Virus record (IMG/VR): IMGVR_UViG_3300003690_000024
Location: 31,397 to 95,396 of that record
Length of the DNA: 64,000 nucleotides
Source of the DNA: a virus
Strand: one strand, 5' to 3'
Part shown: piece after piece, positions 16,645-26,068 of the stretch
Numbering within the stretch: position 1 is the stretch's first letter
Layout: every line of letters starts with the position of its first letter
The notes under the pieces: model-generated
What the model was told of the DNA's origin: nothing
The model's input: only the letters and a program-made list of their open reading frames with translations
The model's database searches: none
Position numbers and translations under genes: made by a program

Positions 16645-19600
16645 ATGAGTATTAAGAAATATTTTGAAAATGTTTCAAATATTAAAGCTCTCTCTGGTAA
16701 AACTTCTCATGATATAGGCGGACAAGTTGAGTCCGCAGAGTACCATGAACAGGATATTATCAATGAGGAGAGGTTTATTCCTCATGTGGACTTCACAAAG
16801 CCAGAGAATTTCGCAAAATATGGTTCAGCCGAGGAGTATTATTTTACTGCGCTACAAAGGATCTATAGTACCTATCCTTATGATGGATCACTGAAAGAAC
16901 GACTAGAGTGGCAAAACCAGTCCACATACTTAGATCTCTATATTTATGACAATCGATACCCGCGCACGAACGGTTACATTATTTTTTCATCGGCTTCTTG
17001 GGGCACACAGCAAAGCACCACCGATGGCTACGGACTATCAGATACTCTTGAATATATTTCTTTCGAGGGCGGCCCAAACAAAAATCCAAACGGTCTAACT
17101 CCATCGAGAATTGAATTTACAGGTTCAAACTATTATGAAGTAGCGATGAATCGGCAGTCTAATCTGCAGCTGGATATGGCTACGGATGGTGCTTCTGTTG
17201 AGTTCTGGATGAAGAAAGATGCCTTTGATACAACCAAGACTCAAAAAGAAGTTATTTTTGACCTTTGGAACGGTAAAGGTTATGCAGCACCGGACTATGC
17301 TCGCCTTACAGTTGAGCTAACCAGCTCTACTGGTCACGCCATCGCCGGCGCCGATCCGTTCCGGCTCACGATATATTCCGGCGCGCTTGGGTTCCAAACA
17401 GCATCAGTCTGTTCCTCAAATTTCACTACGGCTTCTGTTACCGATGGAAAGTGGCACCACTACGCGTTCACGCTCAAGTCGGCATCGGCCGGCGTACAGA
17501 GTCGCTTTTATGTTGATGGTGAACTAGAGAACGAGGCTACTATCCAGACAACCGGCAGTGCCCTCGGCGCCGCGGCAGGCATTAATGATATAGACTTTTA
17601 TGGTATGCGTGCCACCATTGGCGCGCTGGCAACAAATCCGTCTGCGTCCACTGCGGCCACCGGCTCTGGTAAGTTATCTGCATCTCTTGATGAGTTCCGA
17701 TATTGGAAGACACAGAGAACAGGTGAACAGATTGGTCGGTTCTGGTTTACACAAGTTGGCGGTGGTGTTAATACTGACCCGACTCCATTTATTGAGACGA
17801 AAGAAACAGCTAACGTTAATTTGGGAGTTTATTATAAGTTTAATGAAGGTATTACGGGTGTTACAGCTACCGATCGTACGGTATTAGATTATTCTGGTCG
17901 TTTTTCCAATGGTGTGTGGACCGGATATACTAGTGGCGCGCGTAATACTGGTTCCGCTATTGTCCTTTCTGACGCTGCTATTAAAGAATTTAAAGATCCA
18001 ATTATTTATCCCTTCCATCCCGAGGTACATGATCTCATCCACGCTCTTCGTTCTAGTGGTTCGGCGTACGATGTTAATAATAATGCCTCAATTTATAATT
18101 CTATTCCAAGCTGGATTATAGACGAGGACCAAGAGGGTTCCGGCGATGTTAAGAAATTAACCCAAATTATTTCGAGTTATTTTGATACACTGCAAATGCA
18201 GATTGAGAATTTAAACAAACTTAAGGATATTGCATACATAAGTGGAAGCAACAAGCCGTTGCCGTTTTCGGAAAAGCTCTTAAGTTCCTACGGATTCGTT
18301 GCTCCCGAACTCTTCCTCGATGCGGATATTCTTGAAAAACTTGCAAATCGAAGTGAAGATAAGGTTTATGAAAAGTCGCTGGAAGATATTAAAAACATTA
18401 TCTACCAAAATATTTATAACAACTTAAGTTACATTTATAAGTCAAAGGGTACGGAAAAAGCATTTAGGAACCTTATTCGATGCTTTGGAATCGATGATGA
18501 GCTTATTAAAATAAATATGTACGCCGACGGCGTTGAATACAATCTCGATAGTGATCGCAGAAACGTAATTGTTACTGATCGCTATATTAATTTTAACACT
18601 GTCAACAATAAGGTAGGAACAGTATTCAACTATCAGGATCATACTAATTCGGTGGGCTTCATAACCTCTAGTACGGTACTCTCTGGAGGGCACTCGATTA
18701 CTTTAGAAACTGAGTTGCTTATGCCACTTAAGCCTCTAGCTTCCTCAATTACTTATATCGACACCAACACAATCAGCTCTTCCTTGTTTGGCGTGCATGG
18801 CGTGCGCGAAATCATCACCGGCCCTAATGATACACAGTGGCCGTCAGGAAAGCATTCAGATGCCGTTAACTTCCAAGTGTACGCCGTCCGTGACGAGATA
18901 GAGTCGACTAATGCTAGGTTTGTTTTGACCGGAACTGCTGGTGGCTATGTGCCCTCTCTGAAGAGTTCTCTATATGAAAATATCTATGATAATACTAAGT
19001 GGAATATCTCAGTTAGAGTGCGCCCTCAAAATTATCCCTTAGCTAATTTTGCCAGTGCATCTAATAATGGTAATTTCGTTGTAGAATTACATGGTGTACA
19101 GGCCGAATCCGGCGAAATTCTTCAAGAATTTACCCTTTCTGGCACTGTTACTAACCCGACTGGTTCTTTTATAACTGGTAGCCGCCGCGTTTATATTGGC
19201 GCCCACCGTACAGATTTTACATCTTCGCTGTTAGAGCCGTCGGATGTAAAAGTGAATGCGTGTCGTTATTGGCTTGATTATCTTGATGACGAGATTCTAA
19301 AGGCTCATATCTTAGATACCGAGAATCATGGTAATCTGCTAACGCACCAGTATGCATATACTTTCAATCCGTCTGCGTCGGATGGTGATATCACAAAATT
19401 TGACACTCTAGTTTTTAATTGGGAATTCCTGAACAATACTGGATCTAACGCCAGCGGCCAATTTACTGTTGAAGACGTTAGTTCTGGGTCTGTCAATCTT
19501 ACTCGTTTCGGTTCTCTAGGAAAGATTCTCAACCAGCAGTACACTGCTTTGGGTTATGATTTCGCCACATCTTCGGTGACGCCTATTGATAAAGACTTTG

Positions 19601-22600
19601 TTGTTTCCTCCAAACTAAACCTTCCCGAGAATATCCAATCAACAGACATGGTAAAGGTTCTAACAGCGCAGGAACGGGATATATTCACCCGAGATACACG
19701 TCCTATTAACTACTATTTTGCCTTCGAGAAGAGCATGTATCAGGTGGTGTCTGAGGAAATAATTAATTATTTCGCTAATGTTAACCTATATCGACCCGAA
19801 TATAAATCATTAAAATTCTTAAGACAAAAGTTTTTTGAAAAGGTTGCCAACTCTCAATTAGACTTTGATAAGTTCTACGAGTTTTATAAGTGGTTTGATT
19901 CATCGCTATCCATAATGCTCAATCAGTTGGTCCCTGCATCCTCTGATTTCTCGGATAGTGTACGAACGGTTATAGAAGATCATGTTTTGGAGCGTTCAAA
20001 GCAACGCCGTATTTTCCCATTCTTAGAGAGAAAAGGGGCCACCGATATTACTGGTGCTGTCGAGGGTGGTGGTGATGCTTCTGCGCAGGCTTCCCCCCAA
20101 GACTTCCCGCCTGGTTCTGGGTTCTTTTCTAATACGGCTTTTACAAAGCGTCAGATTGGGTCGTCAAACACAATTCAGATTGATCCATGGAAGCATGTGC
20201 ATGCTCCCATAGATCATGTACCGGCTATTCCTGGACATGCAAAATCCTTAGAGTTCTCAAAGGGCGGCATCGCTGATCACTACGTTGATATAGGAACTAG
20301 TGCCACGTGGGATGCACTCATCGGAGGCTCCGGAACCGACACCAAAGCATTTAGTTTGTCTGCCTGGGTTTATATGACAGACCAGGGCGGATCCTCCCAA
20401 GGCACTATTATTTCCTTTTCCCAAAATGATCGAGTAATTCATTATCACAGCGTTGGCGGTGGTAGATATAAGTTTTATATGGAGGGCGCCACCAATGGCG
20501 ACAAATGGTCCAACGACGGCTCGGCCGTATTTGACACTTGGACACACATTGTTGCAACCTATGAAGGGGGCACCGCCGGCGATCTGAAGATATATATCAA
20601 TGGATCGGAACAGACCGCCATCGCGCAGACTTCGATTTCCAACCCAGACGCCATCGATGGCAGCGATTGCTACATCGGCGCGCGAGATGACGGCGTCAAC
20701 GCTGTAAACGAGTGGGAGGGAAATATCTGCGATGTTGCTGTATGGGGCAAAGAGCTAAACTCTACTGAAATCACTGAGCTTTATGGTTCGGGCAAAAGAG
20801 TTTATCTTATTGGTCCGAGGCAATATATTCTGCCGCCGCTGCCTTATCTGGATCTTTTGTCCTGGTGGAGGATGGGGTCAGACTCTCGCGATACCTACAA
20901 CGGCCTGATGTACGATCAAATCGGCGGCAGGGACGGAACGCCTACTAACTTTTCCGCGGGGGAGATAACCACAATCTCCCCAGAGTTTCGAGATCCTTAT
21001 GGCTGGGCTCCTGGAATTCCCGGTCTGCAGGGGGTTAATCCAAATGCAAATATATATTGGCATCGGTATAGAGAAGAAAGGAGTTCATCTGTTAGAGTCG
21101 AGCTGCTTGCTGCTATTAAAAAATCTTATGATAGACGCGTTGGATCTCCTGCAAAATTCTCAGTTGAAGGAGCAGTCACCTTCGGCGGTGTTGCCCGTCA
21201 TCAAAGTAATCAGCCCAACTATGTTTTTAGGGAAGTCGCACCCCTTCCGGGCGCCTCGGGCTCGCTCACAAATATTCTAGTTACACAAAAGGCAGATGTT
21301 GAGAAACTGCTCTCATCTTCATCGGATGTTTTCTATCCAAGTCTTAAGCAACGTTTGGGATTCAATATGAATCCAGACATCAATACCGACGAGCCGAATG
21401 ATCGAACCCTAGATGGAAATGTGTATGCTCCGTTTAGTATGTATAGCTCCTCGGTAAGCGGCGGATATGCCGCCACTGTGTCTAGTTCTTTTACACCTGG
21501 AGTAGATATTACCAACTTGCATCACGACTATGTGTTCAATCACGATATTCCCATGCAATCACCCTTCACCGAAAAGTTTGTGGGGGGACGTCAATATAGG
21601 CATCTTCCACTTAATAGAAGCTCCTCCTTGCGCCGGCTGGATACGAACAACTCCCGCGGCGAGGCCTTCCGTATTAAGTTTGATGGTGTGGCTTCTAGGG
21701 ATGGGGGCAATTTCTCCAACTCGCTCGCCATTATACCGGCTGATTCATCCGGTTCCGCAACCACGCGCGACTTTCCCACTGCTGTTCGATTCCGAGACGA
21801 AACTGCAAAACGCCCCGTAAACATTAAAAATATTTTGATGTCAACCGCGTCGCTAGACATAAATCTGTCCGGTACCATTATGCATAGCAATATTGGAAAC
21901 TACCAAAAGAATTATCAAGTTGTTCAAACCTCGGGGCGCACAACTAATGATTTGTACTTCCGCGATCAAACAATGACTTTTTCTACGGCGAGCTGCATTC
22001 CTTTTATTCGCCGTAGGACCACCGACACGGAAGGATTTGAGGGCGTAAGATGGCCTCTTTCACTATTGCGAGATAAGGTAGTTACGACGAAATCCTTTTA
22101 TAGCTCCGGATCCAAGGGCGTCGACGAATCTATCTCTGCACTTCGCATCCCCTACAACAAAGCGTTCGATACCGGAGGAGAGGACGTCAATAACGGAAGT
22201 ACGGGCTTTACTTTTTCCTGTTGGTATTCAGCCTCGGCCGACATGTCGAGCATCGGCGTGAACCGACCTTTCTTTTCACATGGTGTGGGCACATTTCACA
22301 GTCAAAACGTAAATGGGTATACCCCCATTAGTGTGCTTGATTGGGTCGAGTGGACGCCCAAACTAAGGTATACTCGCCTGGCTACGACGGAGACTGGCGC
22401 CGACGCCGAAGTCACGAATATGTATGAGGTGTATACAACCTTAGAGTTGATGACAGGATCTCACATTGAGGGATGGAACCATCTTGCTTTAACTTTTCAA
22501 CACTCGGGTGCGGTGGATGTAGGTGCCGCCAATTGGACTACCTATGTGTATCTTAATGGCTCTAGATACACGTTTAGTTATGGAAATTCTCCTGGCAACG

Positions 22601-25600
22601 CCAGAGCCTATCCTATAGTCAGCGGGTCAGTCTATACTACTACTACCGCCTCCTATGGACAAGATCTTACTATTAAATCCTATTTTAATGCAGATGCCTA
22701 TCAGGTCCCCGCGGGAGACCATGCGGCCTATCGAAATGGTGTCAATGGCAACTTGGACGAAGTATCGTATTTCAATTCGGTGCTGACTCCGCTTCAAATT
22801 GTACAGCTTTATAATCTTGGATGCCCAGGAGATGTCAATCTTCTTGGCGCCACGGGATGGTGGGGGATGGGCGAAAGCACCAGCGGCTCTTCTGCCGACC
22901 TTACAACGGCCGCGGCAAACGGCGGCTTTTATATACCAGATCGTACAGACAACGGATACATCGGTTTAATGACCGGATCGTTCTCAAACACAAAGACGGA
23001 CGACGAATACGACTCAGGCAGCATCCGAGCACAAATTCCGTGCCTCATCACGCTGCCCGATACTCGCTACTTAGACTTCTTGCTCCCCAACAGAGAGGAC
23101 AAGCTAGCACGCTCTAACAAGACGGTCATTGTAAACCGGTTCAGTTCTCCTGGATCATTTGAGGTTTCCTCCCGCGGGTATACAATTCAGCCAGCCGAAG
23201 AACTTTCGCCCTACAATGCAGCACCATATCGCAATAGAATAGTAATCAGTTATGGCATGACTGGATCGGCATCCGCGGATCCTATTACCGTTGTAACAAT
23301 CTCGCCGCGCGACCAGATCGATAAGCCTCGTGGTTTAAATCAACTTTCTACATTACATGCAGGACAATTCGGATATGACTATGCTTATGGTTCTATCCCA
23401 ACCGATACTTACATAACTATTCCTTCCTACCAAAAAACAAATAGAAACAGAGTTCTACAGATGGTGTCTGGCTCGGGACACGATGCATACTTTACTGGAT
23501 CCCAGTATGACAACCTCTTCATCCAACACGCGATCCCTCGATCAACACGACAATATAGTTGGGTAACTGCATCGTTGCCCCTAAACAGTCAAATATATGG
23601 TTTAGAAGCGGAATCATGTATCAGCGCTTCTGTTCTTCAGACTGTGACCAGCTCTGGTCGTGTTGTGGGGTTCCCCCTAGGGAACGTCCGCCAGAAAGCT
23701 ATATCCAGCCCCCCGCTACCCTACATCCACGGCAGCGCACCCTATGACATAACCTCGGGATATGGGGTGTACACTGCTTTTGTCGACGCCAATCTGCAGG
23801 GCCCCGTCGGTGCTCGACCGATAAATATGGCGGATCATACTCTTTATCGACCACTGGGCGCCTTTAACAGGCGTTCTCTTTATATGTCTGGCACAAATGA
23901 GACTAATTATAATTCGCATATTTTCATTGGCACAGCTGCTAAGTGGGATAACTTAATCGGCGGTAGCGGCGACGATGCAAGACCATTTAGCATTTCATTT
24001 TGGATGAACGCAAGGCCACAAGATAACCTTTTCCCACGAATTGTGGATTTCTCTTCAGATATGATCATTACACTCACTCAATCGACCGGCAATCCGACGA
24101 CTGCCTACGAGCTTGGCTTTACAATTTACGGAAATGGAACAAACGGCACAGTTCAAACAGCTGGAAAGCTTAGGTATGGGGACTGGTATCACTTTGTGGC
24201 AACTTTTGACGGGGGAGATCCCGAAGGGGAGGACAGCGTCAAGGCCCAGCGACTCTACGTTAACGGGATAGAACAAACTCTAAAAATCAACACCCTTGAT
24301 AACCCGAAAGGTTTTTATGGATATAGTTGTTATGTGGGAAATGGAGTCGGCTGGGCAACTGGAGCGGGCAGAAACTACGTAGGAAATCTAGACGAGGTTC
24401 AAATTTATACAGCGGCCGTGAATGTAGACCAAGTTGGTATTCTTTATAATCATTCCACGCCGGCCGATCCGTATTTATTGGCAAAAGATAATCCAGAATT
24501 TCAGGACATCGCCGATTCTTTAGTAGCGTGGTGGCGCGCCGGGGACAGAGCAACCGGTGTGTATGGTTATGATGGTTCCATCTCCGAGCATCCCAGCGGG
24601 GCTATTCTGCATGATCATTCCGGTCACAACAACGATGCAGTGATCGGACTAGGGAGCGCAGCCGTCTCCGGCCACCCTGCATACTTTACTCTCACCTCCT
24701 CCGTTCCTGGCAATTCAGCCGGCTATTCCTTCAACACGATGATGCTGAACCGCAACGGTCCATACGGCTGGCCTACTTGGAAGCAAATTCGCGCCGGGGA
24801 ACACCCTGTTGCGCGACGAATGCGACAGCAGAACTTAATTGGATCTGTATTGCCTCCTCCGTTTATCGCCGGCGACGCCGGTATTGGGGGCGTTCTCGGC
24901 CTTAGCCCGATTACGTTCGCTGACTATTATGAATCACCAGTGAATGATTCAAATCTACCCATTAATTTTATTTTTGAGGACAACACTGACGATGCAGATT
25001 CGGCCAACAACATGCAAGTTACTGTTCCGTATGCCAATCAGTTCGAATATTTTTCTCACAATGGGCTAAACAACCTCCTAAATCTTAAGATAGATACCAC
25101 ACGTCGTCGAGCTTATAATTCGGTTTTAGATTATGCAGTCCAAAGCAATTTGAGTTTGGTGGCCAATTATGGTCAGCGAGTTTATCCTTCAGAACGAAAT
25201 GCTTATAAGGGCACTATTCGTGGAAGGACCAAATATAACATTACGACCATCTGGTACGACGATCGCTCTACCAGGACAGCCGAAACACTTCAAAGTAAGG
25301 CTTCGTGCTCTATGGGCTATAGGCGCGTGCTATCTCAAAGTATGTGGCCGCTGGACGGACACAACAACTTCAGGACTACATCTTCACTGGCGCGCCCGTC
25401 CCATAATGATGGGGCGGGAGAGATGCTGGCTAGTTATACCTGCTTCACAGGATCCACCGTCTCCAGCTCGGCCCGATATACAGCGTCTTCTTCAGCGACA
25501 GCAAATCCAGGCATCCCCGCGTCCCCGAACCAATATGCGGGCCCAACGTACGCGCAGCGAATTTATGGCGGCGCGACTTTGACTGATAATTATCCTATTT

Positions 25601-26043
25601 TGGCAGGAGATGCTGAGTGGTTGGTTGCGGAACAAGCCGGCAAAGCTCCATATCAAGATTACAAGACGTATGAGACCCATATTCGAGAAGTAGGAAAAGA
25701 CCACTCAATAATTCCCGAGTTTAGAATCTCACAACATATGGAAACTTACATTGATGGGGAGGAAAATAACTTTTTAGTAGACATTGATGGTTTATTTGAG
25801 CTCACGGGCGCCGCCTATAGTAGTAGCGCTCAAGAGCCGTTCTATAGAACTTATTCAAACGGAGATTTTCTCAAGTACTTTAAGGTTATAGATGATGATC
25901 TGTTTGGCAAGAGACCGGCGCCTCTTACTATTGTGAGAGACAAGATTACATTAAGCTGTGATGGTCTGATTAAGTTTTTGCCATATAAGGGGTTCACGCC
26001 GGCTGAGCGTACGCTACTTCCGCCGCGATTCTTCTGGCGTTGA
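16645..26043 (+). CDS. Giant adhesin with four LamG/ConA-like domains (3132 aa)
   Basis: The largest gene in the window. Four concanavalin-A/LamG-type jelly rolls can be placed at about residues 160-372, 1200-1387, 1830-2065 and 2410-2608. Each shows the family signs: a FSLSAWVYM / FSISFWMN strand, a W-T/Y-H-I/F-VATY-type strand and LDEVxxY. Domains 2 and 4 are close copies (ATWDALIGGSG versus AKWDNLIGGSG), so they arose by duplication. Each is followed by an LLSWWRMG-type segment. LamG domains bind glycans or proteins, so this is probably the main receptor-binding or fibre protein of the tail. The final codons (PRFFWR-stop) end abruptly; the next gene in the +1 frame appears to continue the same polypeptide. 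Confidence 0.8.
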   Translation: MSIKKYFENVSNIKALSGKTSHDIGGQVESAEYHEQDIINEERFIPHVDFTKPENFAKYGSAEEYYFTALQRIYSTYPYDGSLKERLEWQNQSTYLDLYIYDNRYPRTNGYIIFSSASWGTQQSTTDGYGLSDTLEYISFEGGPNKNPNGLTPSRIEFTGSNYYEVAMNRQSNLQLDMATDGASVEFWMKKDAFDTTKTQKEVIFDLWNGKGYAAPDYARLTVELTSSTGHAIAGADPFRLTIYSGALGFQTASVCSSNFTTASVTDGKWHHYAFTLKSASAGVQSRFYVDGELENEATIQTTGSALGAAAGINDIDFYGMRATIGALATNPSASTAATGSGKLSASLDEFRYWKTQRTGEQIGRFWFTQVGGGVNTDPTPFIETKETANVNLGVYYKFNEGITGVTATDRTVLDYSGRFSNGVWTGYTSGARNTGSAIVLSDAAIKEFKDPIIYPFHPEVHDLIHALRSSGSAYDVNNNASIYNSIPSWIIDEDQEGSGDVKKLTQIISSYFDTLQMQIENLNKLKDIAYISGSNKPLPFSEKLLSSYGFVAPELFLDADILEKLANRSEDKVYEKSLEDIKNIIYQNIYNNLSYIYKSKGTEKAFRNLIRCFGIDDELIKINMYADGVEYNLDSDRRNVIVTDRYINFNTVNNKVGTVFNYQDHTNSVGFITSSTVLSGGHSITLETELLMPLKPLASSITYIDTNTISSSLFGVHGVREIITGPNDTQWPSGKHSDAVNFQVYAVRDEIESTNARFVLTGTAGGYVPSLKSSLYENIYDNTKWNISVRVRPQNYPLANFASASNNGNFVVELHGVQAESGEILQEFTLSGTVTNPTGSFITGSRRVYIGAHRTDFTSSLLEPSDVKVNACRYWLDYLDDEILKAHILDTENHGNLLTHQYAYTFNPSASDGDITKFDTLVFNWEFLNNTGSNASGQFTVEDVSSGSVNLTRFGSLGKILNQQYTALGYDFATSSVTPIDKDFVVSSKLNLPENIQSTDMVKVLTAQERDIFTRDTRPINYYFAFEKSMYQVVSEEIINYFANVNLYRPEYKSLKFLRQKFFEKVANSQLDFDKFYEFYKWFDSSLSIMLNQLVPASSDFSDSVRTVIEDHVLERSKQRRIFPFLERKGATDITGAVEGGGDASAQASPQDFPPGSGFFSNTAFTKRQIGSSNTIQIDPWKHVHAPIDHVPAIPGHAKSLEFSKGGIADHYVDIGTSATWDALIGGSGTDTKAFSLSAWVYMTDQGGSSQGTIISFSQNDRVIHYHSVGGGRYKFYMEGATNGDKWSNDGSAVFDTWTHIVATYEGGTAGDLKIYINGSEQTAIAQTSISNPDAIDGSDCYIGARDDGVNAVNEWEGNICDVAVWGKELNSTEITELYGSGKRVYLIGPRQYILPPLPYLDLLSWWRMGSDSRDTYNGLMYDQIGGRDGTPTNFSAGEITTISPEFRDPYGWAPGIPGLQGVNPNANIYWHRYREERSSSVRVELLAAIKKSYDRRVGSPAKFSVEGAVTFGGVARHQSNQPNYVFREVAPLPGASGSLTNILVTQKADVEKLLSSSSDVFYPSLKQRLGFNMNPDINTDEPNDRTLDGNVYAPFSMYSSSVSGGYAATVSSSFTPGVDITNLHHDYVFNHDIPMQSPFTEKFVGGRQYRHLPLNRSSSLRRLDTNNSRGEAFRIKFDGVASRDGGNFSNSLAIIPADSSGSATTRDFPTAVRFRDETAKRPVNIKNILMSTASLDINLSGTIMHSNIGNYQKNYQVVQTSGRTTNDLYFRDQTMTFSTASCIPFIRRRTTDTEGFEGVRWPLSLLRDKVVTTKSFYSSGSKGVDESISALRIPYNKAFDTGGEDVNNGSTGFTFSCWYSASADMSSIGVNRPFFSHGVGTFHSQNVNGYTPISVLDWVEWTPKLRYTRLATTETGADAEVTNMYEVYTTLELMTGSHIEGWNHLALTFQHSGAVDVGAANWTTYVYLNGSRYTFSYGNSPGNARAYPIVSGSVYTTTTASYGQDLTIKSYFNADAYQVPAGDHAAYRNGVNGNLDEVSYFNSVLTPLQIVQLYNLGCPGDVNLLGATGWWGMGESTSGSSADLTTAAANGGFYIPDRTDNGYIGLMTGSFSNTKTDDEYDSGSIRAQIPCLITLPDTRYLDFLLPNREDKLARSNKTVIVNRFSSPGSFEVSSRGYTIQPAEELSPYNAAPYRNRIVISYGMTGSASADPITVVTISPRDQIDKPRGLNQLSTLHAGQFGYDYAYGSIPTDTYITIPSYQKTNRNRVLQMVSGSGHDAYFTGSQYDNLFIQHAIPRSTRQYSWVTASLPLNSQIYGLEAESCISASVLQTVTSSGRVVGFPLGNVRQKAISSPPLPYIHGSAPYDITSGYGVYTAFVDANLQGPVGARPINMADHTLYRPLGAFNRRSLYMSGTNETNYNSHIFIGTAAKWDNLIGGSGDDARPFSISFWMNARPQDNLFPRIVDFSSDMIITLTQSTGNPTTAYELGFTIYGNGTNGTVQTAGKLRYGDWYHFVATFDGGDPEGEDSVKAQRLYVNGIEQTLKINTLDNPKGFYGYSCYVGNGVGWATGAGRNYVGNLDEVQIYTAAVNVDQVGILYNHSTPADPYLLAKDNPEFQDIADSLVAWWRAGDRATGVYGYDGSISEHPSGAILHDHSGHNNDAVIGLGSAAVSGHPAYFTLTSSVPGNSAGYSFNTMMLNRNGPYGWPTWKQIRAGEHPVARRMRQQNLIGSVLPPPFIAGDAGIGGVLGLSPITFADYYESPVNDSNLPINFIFEDNTDDADSANNMQVTVPYANQFEYFSHNGLNNLLNLKIDTTRRRAYNSVLDYAVQSNLSLVANYGQRVYPSERNAYKGTIRGRTKYNITTIWYDDRSTRTAETLQSKASCSMGYRRVLSQSMWPLDGHNNFRTTSSLARPSHNDGAGEMLASYTCFTGSTVSSSARYTASSSATANPGIPASPNQYAGPTYAQRIYGGATLTDNYPILAGDAEWLVAEQAGKAPYQDYKTYETHIREVGKDHSIIPEFRISQHMETYIDGEENNFLVDIDGLFELTGAAYSSSAQEPFYRTYSNGDFLKYFKVIDDDLFGKRPAPLTIVRDKITLSCDGLIKFLPYKGFTPAERTLLPPRFFWR

Positions 26044-26068
26044 TGCCAAAAAGAGGTTTAGAATATTA

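Noticed and set aside
25169-25582. 137-codon plus-strand ORF in another frame of the adhesin
   Set aside because: It is a shadow frame within the LamG adhesin, which is intact here, with no start signal.
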